42,339 nucleotides of DNA, from NCBI GenBank assembly GCA_947499275.1, contig CANMNM010000001.1:1-42339 (forward strand), given 5' to 3'. The notes under the pieces are model-generated. The model saw only the letters and a list, made by a program, of their open reading frames with translations. It did no database searches and was not told where the DNA came from. Of this stretch, positions 8,158 through 15,109 are shown one piece after another. Source of the DNA: Actinomycetota bacterium (GTDB taxonomy: Bacteria; Actinomycetota; Actinomycetes; S36-B12). The stretch's first letter is position 1; each line of letters begins with the position of its first letter. A program made the position numbers and the translations under genes.

Positions 8158-8543
8158 TGATCGTGATCGTGGTCATGATCATGGTCGTGCCCGTGGTCAT
8201 GATCATGGTCGTGCCCGGCTGGACGCAATGCAAGATCTCGCGCTCGACCTGACAGATCACTTGCAGTAACTAATTCACTGCTAATACTTACCTGTTCCAA
8301 GGCACTCAACCAGCACTGATAATAAGAGTATTCCTCGCCCGGTGTTTCCTGCTCCTCCCAAGTGGCGATCGCTGAAATTAATTCAGCGCGAAATTCTTCC
8401 CACGTGAAAGCACCTGACTCATGCAACGACATGACGAGTCCGAATGCTCGGCTCTGCCACGGCTCCTCAAAAACCAGTTCGCCATTGGACCTGGGTGGCG
8501 CTGCCGGACCATCAATGTCAAAATCAATCGTTGCAGTCATCAC
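8154..8543 (-). CDS. Nitrile hydratase activator / metallochaperone with His-Asp tail
   Basis: This 129-residue protein belongs to the nitrile hydratase accessory family (P14K-like), which resembles the N-terminal half of the beta subunit and inserts cobalt while promoting cysteine oxidation in alpha. The family core is ELVFEEPWQSRAFGLVMSLHESGAFTWEEF (a long helix) and YYQCWLSALEQV. The last 19 residues (111-129) are almost only alternating His and Asp, a built-in metal-binding tail. The DNA for the tail is repetitive: a 24-base unit starting GTGGTCATGATC occurs twice. It starts within the alpha stop (ATGA overlap), so it is the last gene of the operon. The NiCoT transporter at 13320 probably supplies the metal. 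Confidence 0.9.
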   Translation of the reverse strand: MMTATIDFDIDGPAAPPRSNGELVFEEPWQSRAFGLVMSLHESGAFTWEEFRAELISAIATWEEQETPGEEYSYYQCWLSALEQVSISSELVTASDLSGRARDLALRPAGHDHDHDHGHDHDHDHDHDH

Positions 8544-9136
8544 GCACTCACCTGAGCTACGCCCACCATGGCGTCACGGGTCACGAGAGCAGCGAGTTCA
8601 GCTTCGGATAATTCTTCAGTACCCGGGGGTCGCTGAGGTAACACGAAGAATCGCACCTCACTGCTGCTGTCCCACACGGTTATCTCCGTATCTGTGGGCA
8701 ATTCCAGTCCCATCTCAGCCAACACTGTTCTCGGTTCGCGCACGACGCGTGACCGATAGGCAGGATCTTTGTACCAAGCGGGTGGAAGGCCTAGTAGCGG
8801 CCATGGGTAGCACGAACATAAAGTGCACACAACAACGTTGTGTACTTCGGCGCTGTTCTCCACTACAACGAGATGCTCACCTTGAGGTCCCTTGAACCCT
8901 AATTCTGCAATCGCACCCGTGCCGTCGTCGAGGAGTCGTTGCTTGAATTCGGGATCCGTCCAAGCTTTGGCAACAACTTGGGCTCCATTGAGTGGTCCCA
9001 CATCTTTCTCGTAAGTCTTGATAAAAGTGTCCATCACCTGTGGGTCAACGAGCCCACGCTCTACCAGAAGCTGCTCAAGAGCCTCGGTCCGAAGATTCAT
9101 CGGGATCCGATCACTCGATGGTTGTGCTTTACTCAT
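8540..9136 (-). CDS. nthA: Nitrile hydratase alpha subunit, cobalt type
   Basis: The 198-residue protein carries the metal-binding claw VCTLCSCYPW with Cys104, Cys107 and Cys109. Thr in C-T-L-C-S-C marks the cobalt type (iron enzymes have Ser). Flanking hallmarks are NGAQVVAKAWTDPEFKQRLL before the claw and PAWYKDPAYRSRVVREPRTVL after it. With beta it hydrates nitriles to amides. Thiocyanate hydrolase gamma has the same claw, but a single separate beta gene next door favours nitrile hydratase. The gene order beta-alpha-activator and the four-base overlaps on both sides are typical of Co-type operons. No amidase gene is present in the window, which is unusual for such an operon. Confidence 0.95.
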   Translation of the reverse strand: MSKAQPSSDRIPMNLRTEALEQLLVERGLVDPQVMDTFIKTYEKDVGPLNGAQVVAKAWTDPEFKQRLLDDGTGAIAELGFKGPQGEHLVVVENSAEVHNVVVCTLCSCYPWPLLGLPPAWYKDPAYRSRVVREPRTVLAEMGLELPTDTEITVWDSSSEVRFFVLPQRPPGTEELSEAELAALVTRDAMVGVAQVSA

Positions 9137-9816
9137 GATGCAGCCTCCAAATAGTCCTCGTACAGGTCGGTATTAAGTGTGAAATTTTCTGTATTTTCTT
9201 GATATAGCTCACGCGAATCGAAACTCACCGTGTACACCCATTGGGCGTTTTCAGCGATGAAATGTGCGTGTGTATCGGGAAGAATCTGCGCCGGTTCAAC
9301 GATGGCAACTGTCCCGACATGTCCTTGGGTGTACTTCTGCAGGCGCGTGTGACCTGGAGCATTCATCGTTTTTGCCCGAACTCGCTGGCCCACGCTGAAC
9401 TTGCGCGGTGCATCAATTTGTCGAATCGATCCCCCCGCAGTCGGGGCGTAATCGGGTTTATTGGATTCAGGTACAGGTGGCTCGTCCACGTGACCCCCCG
9501 CGATATTCGCAGCTCTCGCCTCAACTGCTCCCGGTGCAATGATTGCACTGTCCAGCAATAAATTCTCAGCGCCGTACAGCCACCGACCGTAGTAACCATC
9601 ATCGAAGTAGTGCTCTCGATCTAGTCGATTCATGGCATGCCTGAACGCGTCAAGATTTGACCCAGAAACTCTCATCGACAATAGGGCTAAGGCAAAGGCC
9701 CGCCCCTCCCATTTCTCAGGAAAAACCACCTCGTCGGGGTCAATAATCGGGGCTCGTCCCCAACCAGAATCGCCACCCATGTCGGCCACACCACTAGCCG
9801 GTTGAATTTCTATCAT
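9133..9816 (-). CDS. nthB: Nitrile hydratase beta subunit
   Basis: This 227-residue protein has the beta-subunit order: VADMGGDSGWG near the N-terminus, FPEKWEGRAFALALLSM, a helical segment ending in YYGRWLYGAENLLLD, and a C-terminal SH3-like barrel (FSVGQRVRAKTMNAPGHTRLQKYTQGHVGTV) that closes on the active site in alpha. I place the start at 9816 because GGAG lies six bases before that ATG; the frame is open to 9918 but the added residues are not family-like and would run through the hairpin at 9877-9915. It is followed by alpha with a 4-base overlap. Unlike many beta subunits, the start has VADMGG where IHDMGG is usual. Confidence 0.93.
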   Translation of the reverse strand: MIEIQPASGVADMGGDSGWGRAPIIDPDEVVFPEKWEGRAFALALLSMRVSGSNLDAFRHAMNRLDREHYFDDGYYGRWLYGAENLLLDSAIIAPGAVEARAANIAGGHVDEPPVPESNKPDYAPTAGGSIRQIDAPRKFSVGQRVRAKTMNAPGHTRLQKYTQGHVGTVAIVEPAQILPDTHAHFIAENAQWVYTVSFDSRELYQENTENFTLNTDLYEDYLEAAS

Positions 9817-9876
9817 CAAACTCTCCTCATCTTTGGAAACCTGACGGCCCCTTAACCTCACGACTAAAGACCTGAT

Positions 9877-9915
9877 GCCTTGTGGGTGTTGAACAACGTC
9901 CAACACCCACAAGGC
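9877..9915. promoter_or_regulatory. Strong hairpin between the sll0783-like gene and nitrile hydratase beta
   Basis: A perfect 15-bp inverted repeat (arms 9877-9891 and 9901-9915) with a 9-base loop lies eight bases beyond the stop at 9923 and 60 bases before the nitrile hydratase beta start. No U-run follows on the minus strand, so it is more likely an mRNA-processing, stability or attenuation element than a full terminator. It could set different transcript levels for the two halves of the operon. Confidence 0.6.
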
Positions 9916-9922
9916 CAAGCAA

Positions 9923-10411
9923 CTACAGGGTCCAGGTGTTCATCTGGAATGCGCCCTCACTCCAAGCTGTCAAGGCGGTGTCGAGCACGTCAAGCGGGTT
10001 GAACGGGATAACCCCTGGAATGAGATCATCTTCGCCGAATCCGTAAAGCGCACCCATCGCAAAGCGACATGCGTAAATCTTCGCGCCTTCTTTCATGAGC
10101 GTCTTGAGCTGCTCATTGATTGCGAGGTGACCTGGAAATGCGGCCATCCCAACACCGGGGTAACCGCGAGTGCCTGAGGCTGCGAGAACTCCGGGTCCAT
10201 AAAGGACGATACTGACTTCGAATCCTTTACGCACCAAACGCGTTGACGTCAACAAGTTGACTAACAGAACCGAACCTTCGTAGGGAACCGTGTGGATAAA
10301 AATGTATGCTTTCTGTCCAGCTTTGGCCTTAATGTCAGGGAATAGTTTTTCCTCTGCATTAAATAATGACTCTCCGTCTGCCGGTAGAGATCTGATTACG
10401 GTTTTTGGCAT
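9923..10411 (-). CDS. MSMEG_0572/Sll0783-type nitrogen starvation response protein (Nit1C set)
   Basis: The 162-residue protein has a DsrE-like fold pattern and matches the MSMEG_0572/Sll0783 family: AYIFIHTVPYEGSVLLVNLLTSTRLVRKGFEV, then SIVLYGPGVLAA, FPGHLAINEQLKTLMKEGAKIYACRFA and a C-terminal PFNPLDVLD...NTWTL. In cyanobacteria and mycobacteria this gene is next to a nitrilase and is induced by nitrogen shortage; the biochemical role is unknown. I place the start at 10411, where GGAGGAG precedes the ATG, not at the upstream ATG (10540). Cys130 in YACRF is the only cysteine and could be the DsrE-type functional residue. Confidence 0.85.
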   Translation of the reverse strand: MPKTVIRSLPADGESLFNAEEKLFPDIKAKAGQKAYIFIHTVPYEGSVLLVNLLTSTRLVRKGFEVSIVLYGPGVLAASGTRGYPGVGMAAFPGHLAINEQLKTLMKEGAKIYACRFAMGALYGFGEDDLIPGVIPFNPLDVLDTALTAWSEGAFQMNTWTL

Positions 10412-10446
10412 TACTCCTCCATCGTGTTGTGTTGTGTTGTGTTCAA

Positions 10447-10701
10447 CTAGATCGCCGGTCCCTCCGGCGACGTCTGTTTGGCCCAGTTCTTCCTGTGGCT
10501 TCCGGGCATCGCCACCATGATCCGTCTGCGTAGTCCCCACGGCATGATCCGGTAAATCGGAATGAATACACCGGTCCAGAAGAATTCACCACTCGTGCTT
10601 GGCGCCTCAATTCCGTGATTGCGTGCAACACGCGCTTGTGCATCACGCAATAAATAAAATTGGGCATTCTCGCGCAGCCACTTCGATGGTGATTTCATCA
10701 A
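10447..10701 (-). CDS. Small hypothetical protein, 84 residues
   Basis: I do not recognise this protein. It starts within the stop codon of the flavoprotein gene (ATGA overlap), which argues that it is translated. It is strongly basic. A central hydrophobic stretch, FFWTGVFIPIYRIMPWGL (about residues 40-57), is followed by RRR, so it may be a membrane-associated or amphipathic peptide. It sits between the flavoprotein and the sll0783-like protein, so it may be a small partner of the flavoprotein or of nitrile hydratase. Codon use does not look different from its neighbours. Confidence 0.55.
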   Translation of the reverse strand: MMKSPSKWLRENAQFYLLRDAQARVARNHGIEAPSTSGEFFWTGVFIPIYRIMPWGLRRRIMVAMPGSHRKNWAKQTSPEGPAI

Positions 10702-12041
10702 CGCCCCAACTGCGACGCAACACCCTTTTGGGCAGCCACCGCGATCGGCTCATTGAGTGCACCTATTGGTGGTGAGTACACATTTTCCATGGTGGCCAGG
10801 TCGTACAGCGTCAATCCAGCCTTGACCGCTACTCCGAGGAAGTCAGCTCTTTCTTTGATTCCTTCTCCGCCCACCATTTGGGCTCCGATAAGGCGTAGTG
10901 TTCCTTTTTCGGCGATGAGCTTCACCCGAACTTTTTTAACTCCCGGGTAGTAACGAGCTCGCGAGATACCGTCAGCCACCGCCACCACGTGCGGCACGCC
11001 CAACGCATTCGCTGTCACTTCGCCAAGTGCAACTCCGCCGATCATCCACTTCCCGGCCACCATGCCCCAGGGGACATACACAGGGTTGTACGTTCGGGTC
11101 CCACCAGCAGCATTAGCGCCGGCCACTTTCCCCTGGGCGTACGCGTGGCTCCCGGTAAGACCTTGGAGCGGTAAACCGCCGAGACCATGGGGAATCTCGC
11201 ACACATCACCGCTGGCCCATACGCCGGCCGCTGATGTCTGCATGCTTCCGTCAACGATGAGCCCGCCCGTGCTGCCAGTTTTTAATCCAGCCGCGATCGC
11301 CAACTCATTATTTGGGACCTTGTGCGTGGCCACAACAACAAGATCGCATTCGATGTCTCCCCCTGATGTGCGAACTCCGCGTACGGCGCCTGACTCATCG
11401 CCGAGAAACTCTTCCAAGGTTGTGTTCCAGTGCATGGTGACACCAAGCTCCGTCCACGACTCATGGACGAGTTCGACAATGTCTGGATCTGCCACTTCCC
11501 CGAGCGCCCATGGGTTCGGATCGATCACATGAGTTTCTATTCCCCGGTGAGCTAGAGCCGTGATCATTTCAACGCCGAGAGGACTGGCTTCCACAACGAC
11601 CGCCTTTTTGACGGTGTCAAGACGTTTATCCCACTCCATTGCTTCACGGATATTCTTCACGTAATAAAGCCCATCAAGGTCCCCACCGGGCACTCCCGGG
11701 TTCGCATAGGAGAAACCCGTCGCGATGACGAGAGAGTCGTAGTGCATCGGCTGGCCAGATTCGATCTGAATAGTCTTCGAACTTGTGTCTATTGAAGTGA
11801 TCTTCGTCTGGTACCGGATATCAATGCCCGCATCGACGTAAGCCTGCTTATCAGCCAGAAATAATGCTTCAAAACTTGGAATTTCTTTTCCATGTACGAA
11901 GGGAATTCCGCAGGGACTGTAGGCGACGTCTTCATTCTCGGTGAAGACGGTGACTGATGCCGAGGGGTCCACTGCTTTGGCACCACCGGCGGCTCCGAGT
12001 CCCGCGCCTCCGCCTCCGATGACGATAATATGCTGTGCCAC
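10698..12041 (-). CDS. CoA-disulfide-reductase-like FAD/NAD(P)-dependent oxidoreductase
   Basis: A 447-residue two-dinucleotide-domain flavoprotein. The FAD motif IIVIGGGGAGLGAAGG opens the protein. Cys44 in YSPCGIPF is at the position of the single redox cysteine of CoA-disulfide reductases and NADH oxidases. ATGFSYANPGVPG and VWASGDVCEIPHG are the second FAD motifs, and a C-terminal dimerisation domain follows from about residue 325. The NAD-binding segment (about 147-175) lacks the classical G-x-G-x-x-G (VVVEASPLGVEMITAL), which is unusual and might reflect altered cofactor use. It is the first gene of the nitrile hydratase operon and is divergent from the XRE-cupin regulator. Nit1C clusters normally carry a different flavoprotein (MSMEG_0569), so this may take its place. 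Confidence 0.82.
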   Translation of the reverse strand: MAQHIIVIGGGGAGLGAAGGAKAVDPSASVTVFTENEDVAYSPCGIPFVHGKEIPSFEALFLADKQAYVDAGIDIRYQTKITSIDTSSKTIQIESGQPMHYDSLVIATGFSYANPGVPGGDLDGLYYVKNIREAMEWDKRLDTVKKAVVVEASPLGVEMITALAHRGIETHVIDPNPWALGEVADPDIVELVHESWTELGVTMHWNTTLEEFLGDESGAVRGVRTSGGDIECDLVVVATHKVPNNELAIAAGLKTGSTGGLIVDGSMQTSAAGVWASGDVCEIPHGLGGLPLQGLTGSHAYAQGKVAGANAAGGTRTYNPVYVPWGMVAGKWMIGGVALGEVTANALGVPHVVAVADGISRARYYPGVKKVRVKLIAEKGTLRLIGAQMVGGEGIKERADFLGVAVKAGLTLYDLATMENVYSPPIGALNEPIAVAAQKGVASQLGR

Positions 12042-12078
12042 TTATTCTCCCATCCACCAAAAAGTAAAGATCCTTAGA

Positions 12079-12110
12079 CATACACGATAGACTACTTTTC
12101 ATACACTATG
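12079..12110. promoter_or_regulatory. Candidate operator repeats between flavoprotein and XRE-cupin genes
   Basis: CATACACGATAG starts at 12079 and CATACACTATGT at 12100, 21 bases apart (two helical turns). They share a CATACxxTATxG-like core with the reverse complement of the operator at 4379-4411. Location in the divergent 152-base gap fits autoregulation by the XRE-cupin protein and control of the nitrile hydratase operon. The gap also holds A-rich stretches around 12121-12131. Confidence 0.4.
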
Positions 12111-12193
12111 TTGAATAATCCAAAAAAAATCCATAAGCCTCATTTGACGGTTTTGGGCATCAAACAGACAAGATCTAACGAAGGGAGGACCCG

Positions 12194-12820
12194 GTGGCGC
12201 GCACTACCACTAAGAATGAAACCGCAATAAAGCCAAAATCAGATCCGCCCCTCGAGCTCGAAGAGATCGTCAGCCTGATCGGTCCAAAAATAGCGGGATT
12301 GCGCAAGGCTCAGGGCCTATCCCTTCAGCAACTCGCTTTGACGAGCGACGTCTCGGCCGCGGCCATTCATAAGATTGAACGCAGCGGGATGGTCCCCACG
12401 GTGACAACTCTTCTGAAGTTGGCGGGTGCACTTGGGGTTCCGGTTAGTTACTTCGTTGCCGAAGATGACCCGCACCCTGAATCCGTACACCTCACCAAAT
12501 CTGAATCCCGGAGACCCGTTTACACGCCACATGATGGACTCGCCCTAGGAGGCATCAGTGGGTCCTACCGCCAATTTCAAGCGGCGGCAGCAGTCGCAAG
12601 CATGTCGGCGGGAGCAAATAGTGGTGTCAAACTACTCAAGCATCCGGGGGAAGAGTTGGTCTACGTGCTGAGCGGGCGGGTTCGCTTTACCGTCGGTAAT
12701 GATGAGTACGCCCTCAAAGCAGGGGATTCCTTACACTTCAGCGGAGATGTGCCGCATCACTGGGGAAATTTAGGCAAGGTGACTGCCCAGTTGATCTGGT
12801 TCGCTTTGAGGAATGGCTAG
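12194..12820 (+). CDS. XRE-family regulator with C-terminal cupin domain
   Basis: This 208-residue regulator has a helix-turn-helix domain at about residues 30-90 (KIAGLRKAQGLSLQQLALTSDVSAAAIHKIERSGMVPTVTTLLKLAGAL), a linker and a cupin sensor at about 125-205 (HPGEELVYVLSGRVRFTVGNDEYALKAGDSLHF, PHHWGN). The His/Glu pattern in the cupin (HPGEE and PHHW) could hold a metal or bind a small ligand such as an amine or amide. The GTG start has GGGAGG five bases upstream. It is divergent from the nitrile hydratase operon and is the island's only recognisable transcription factor. Its last 51 bases overlap the OsmC gene on the other strand. Confidence 0.9.
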   Translation: MARTTTKNETAIKPKSDPPLELEEIVSLIGPKIAGLRKAQGLSLQQLALTSDVSAAAIHKIERSGMVPTVTTLLKLAGALGVPVSYFVAEDDPHPESVHLTKSESRRPVYTPHDGLALGGISGSYRQFQAAAAVASMSAGANSGVKLLKHPGEELVYVLSGRVRFTVGNDEYALKAGDSLHFSGDVPHHWGNLGKVTAQLIWFALRNG

Positions 12821-13228
12821 TCGTGGCGGGACAATGTCCAGATTGACAACACTTATCTCCGGTGATGTTTTCAGCGTATTAGTCACGTAGCAAACACGCT
12901 CCGCTGATGCAATGAGTTTGGCGGCGGTCTCCTCGGGGACCGGGATTCTTACACTGATCTGAATTCGGCTGAACCTGGGTCCTTCATACGTTCCCGTCAC
13001 ATCCACTTCAATACTTGATAGTTCAAGATCTCTTTTGCGTGCCGCATACGCAAGTGACATCACGAAGCACGATGCCACAGCGCTAAGTAGCAGGTCTGTC
13101 GGCTGAGGGCCCGTGTCCGTGCCCCCTACCCGAACAGGTTCATCGACCCGACTCTGAAAATCGCCGGCCATCACGTCAACTTGGAAGCCACCAAGCCATC
13201 GGGCGGTCACCAATCGATCTGCAGCCAT
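12770..13228 (-). CDS. OsmC/Ohr-family protein
   Basis: The 152-residue protein has the OsmC fold order: an N-terminal beta sheet (VTARWLGGFQVDVM), a long helix with PTDLLLSAVASCFVMSLAYAARKRDLEL, and a second cysteine in AERVCYVTNTLK. The two cysteines match the redox pair of thiol peroxidases that reduce organic hydroperoxides. It might protect the oxygen-sensitive metallo- and radical enzymes of the island or bind a sulfur-containing substrate. I place the start at the ATG at 13228 with GAGGTGG five bases before it; a GTG at 13237 is also in frame. It overlaps the regulator gene convergently and is divergent from the NiCoT gene. Confidence 0.85.
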   Translation of the reverse strand: MAADRLVTARWLGGFQVDVMAGDFQSRVDEPVRVGGTDTGPQPTDLLLSAVASCFVMSLAYAARKRDLELSSIEVDVTGTYEGPRFSRIQISVRIPVPEETAAKLIASAERVCYVTNTLKTSPEISVVNLDIVPPRLAIPQSEPDQLGSHLA

Positions 13229-13261
13229 GTAATCCACCTCACATATTTCATCTCCACTTAA

Positions 13262-13290
13262 CTACTATGGATTTACATTAAAGTATACAA
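13262..13290 (-). promoter_or_regulatory. Candidate promoter of the OsmC gene
   Basis: On the minus strand, TTGTAT (13290-13285) and TAGTAG (13267-13262) are separated by 17 bases, a good fit to a housekeeping promoter. The transcript would start near 13255 and give a short leader to the ATG at 13228. Confidence 0.4.
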
Positions 13291-13319
13291 ATGCCAGGAA
13301 CGGCCGGTACTGTTTTCGC

Positions 13320-14405
13320 GTGGACCGCACTCGAATCCGTGAACTTTTATTTCTGTTCCTTGCCGTAGCCGCGCTCAATATCGCTGGGTGGGGGACGTAC
13401 GCCTATTACTTACGTGCTGAACCGGCTAATACCGCTTACGTGGGAGTAGGGCTTGTGGCGTATTTCCTAGGGGTAAGACATGCCTTTGATGCGGACCACA
13501 TCGCAGCGATTGATGACAGTGCAAGATTAATGGTCAACCAGGGACGTCGCCCGATTGGTTTAGGGTTCTACTTTGCAATTGGTCACTCGACAGTGGTCTT
13601 GCTGATGTGTGTGGGAGTGAGTGTTCTTGCCGGAACCTTCGTCTCGTCCGGCCAAATCTATCTGCAAGACGTTGGTGGCCGGATCGCCGCTCTGGTAGCA
13701 GCCATTTTTCTCTTGGTCGTCGGATTTTTAAACTTTAAGGTTCTACAACGGCTTCGAAACACCAAACGAGATCTGAAAAGCGGTGCGATCAGCCCGGCTG
13801 AGTTGGAGTCACGTCTCTCTGGTGCATCGCCTTTTGCTCGACTCCTTGGTGGTAAAACAATGAACCGGCTGCAATCAAGTTGGCAGATGTTTCCCATCGG
13901 TTTCATCTTTGGACTCGGGCTTGAGACTGCTTCAGAAGTCACGCTACTCAGCCTCTCCGCCGCGGGTGCCGCGGCAGGTGACCTACCAATTGGCGCCATT
14001 CTCGCTCTGCCCCTTTTGTTTGCGGCAGGTATGACGCTGTGTGATTCCATCGATTCGGTCACCATGGTCCATGCGTACAGTTCGGCAAGCACTACGGCCC
14101 ACGACCGACTGTTTTTTAACATTCTCATGACGGGAATCACAGCGACGATCGCGACATTTGTTGGGGCGATCTACCTCTCTCAGGTTCTCGTTGATGAAGT
14201 TGGAATTCGCGTCCTAGAACCAATTGCCCAAATAAATGAGCATTTTGAGATACTGGGTTACGTCATTGTTTCCGTCTATTTTGTCGTTTGGGCGTGTGCG
14301 TTTTTGGTGTGGCGCAGATCAAAGAAACGCGCCAAGTCCAATGTTGTCGGCGAGTACCGCAGGGCCATAAGTGCACCGTATGCCAAGTCCAGTCCTGATG
14401 AGTGA
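13320..14405 (+). CDS. NiCoT-family nickel/cobalt transporter
   Basis: A 361-residue membrane protein with about eight transmembrane helices. Helix 2 holds the signature RHAFDADHIAAIDD, the metal-selectivity motif of HoxN/NixA-type permeases. Other family motifs are FAIGHSTVVLLM, LGLETASEVTLL and LFAAGMTLCDSIDSVTMVHAY. Between a nitrile hydratase operon and its regulator, import of cobalt for the alpha-subunit claw is the likely job; the sequence alone does not fix cobalt over nickel. The GTG start has no clear ribosome site, but TACTGT at 13308-13313 lies at -10 distance, so the mRNA may be leaderless. The last 130 bases overlap allH on the opposite strand. Confidence 0.92.
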   Translation: MDRTRIRELLFLFLAVAALNIAGWGTYAYYLRAEPANTAYVGVGLVAYFLGVRHAFDADHIAAIDDSARLMVNQGRRPIGLGFYFAIGHSTVVLLMCVGVSVLAGTFVSSGQIYLQDVGGRIAALVAAIFLLVVGFLNFKVLQRLRNTKRDLKSGAISPAELESRLSGASPFARLLGGKTMNRLQSSWQMFPIGFIFGLGLETASEVTLLSLSAAGAAAGDLPIGAILALPLLFAAGMTLCDSIDSVTMVHAYSSASTTAHDRLFFNILMTGITATIATFVGAIYLSQVLVDEVGIRVLEPIAQINEHFEILGYVIVSVYFVVWACAFLVWRRSKKRAKSNVVGEYRRAISAPYAKSSPDE

Positions 14406-15109
14406 CCAAGCTCCGCGAGCCGGGCGCGGGAAACGCGCGCTGCTCCTTCCTGTCCGCGAGAGCATTCCTGCAAAAGAGTGTGAAGTGTTTCAATCGACTG
14501 CCCCACCGCGGCCCATCTCAGAAATGCGCGCGAAATCTCATGCGTAGCTGCGGCACGCGCGATCTCCTGGCGCATCTCCCGGTTATGACCACCAAGCATC
14601 GAGTCAACTACAAGAATCCCCGCCGCAACATCGTCACCTGCTGGCGTTAATCCAATCCCGCGGCCAATGACCGATGCGCAGGCACCGGCGAGATCACCCA
14701 CTTGCAAGAAACTCGCCAGTTCTTCCTCCAATAGGTGGCCCGGTGATGAACCCAAAGTGAGATCGGGGACGTGACCCAATACGGTTGCGAGAAGTCCAGT
14801 TGCTCGATTGATATCCGGGTTCGCCGCGGGTACCCACAGATGCTCAGAGACGGGCACGATTTGATCGACCACGCACAATTCTCCATCACGCACTTCTACC
14901 GGATCGCCTAAGGAACCCAGTGGCAAAGTGTGCATTCGGGCATGGAGAGGGCCCGAAGGGACGCTAGCGATAGTGAGTGCGAATACGTGTTCGCCCACCT
15001 GGATATACATCGCCTTACGAAAGCTGGCAATGACCCGGCCCGCAGAGTTTCTTTCGAGGCCTTCGCGAACTCCCTCCCCCGCGTCAAGGGGAAGGGTCAC
15101 TCCGTTCAT
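14276..15109 (-). CDS. allH: DUF2877 / AllH, oxamate carbamoyltransferase subunit
   Basis: The 277-residue protein shows the DUF2877 hallmarks GRGIGLTPAGDDVAAG (about residues 147-162) and ELGHSSGLDLAYGALMAL near the C-terminus. In E. coli the family member YlbF/AllH forms oxamate carbamoyltransferase with FdrA/AllF and AllG. It follows allG with a four-base overlap and is the last gene of the seven-gene operon. Its C-terminal 42 residues, including the conserved HSSGLDLAYG motif, are encoded in the 130 bases that overlap the NiCoT gene on the other strand, so both frames there are under constraint. Confidence 0.87.
   Translation of the reverse strand: MNGVTLPLDAGEGVREGLERNSAGRVIASFRKAMYIQVGEHVFALTIASVPSGPLHARMHTLPLGSLGDPVEVRDGELCVVDQIVPVSEHLWVPAANPDINRATGLLATVLGHVPDLTLGSSPGHLLEEELASFLQVGDLAGACASVIGRGIGLTPAGDDVAAGILVVDSMLGGHNREMRQEIARAAATHEISRAFLRWAAVGQSIETLHTLLQECSRGQEGAARVSRARLAELGHSSGLDLAYGALMALRYSPTTLDLARFFDLRHTKNAHAQTTK

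Noticed and set aside
8154..8218. Short tandem repeats that could look like a CRISPR or satellite
   Set aside because: The repeats are in frame with the His/Asp tail of the nitrile hydratase activator and have no spacer pattern.
8362..8895. 177-codon plus-strand frame opposite the nitrile hydratase genes
   Set aside because: It covers the alpha-subunit claw region in antisense and shows no coherent fold or start signal.
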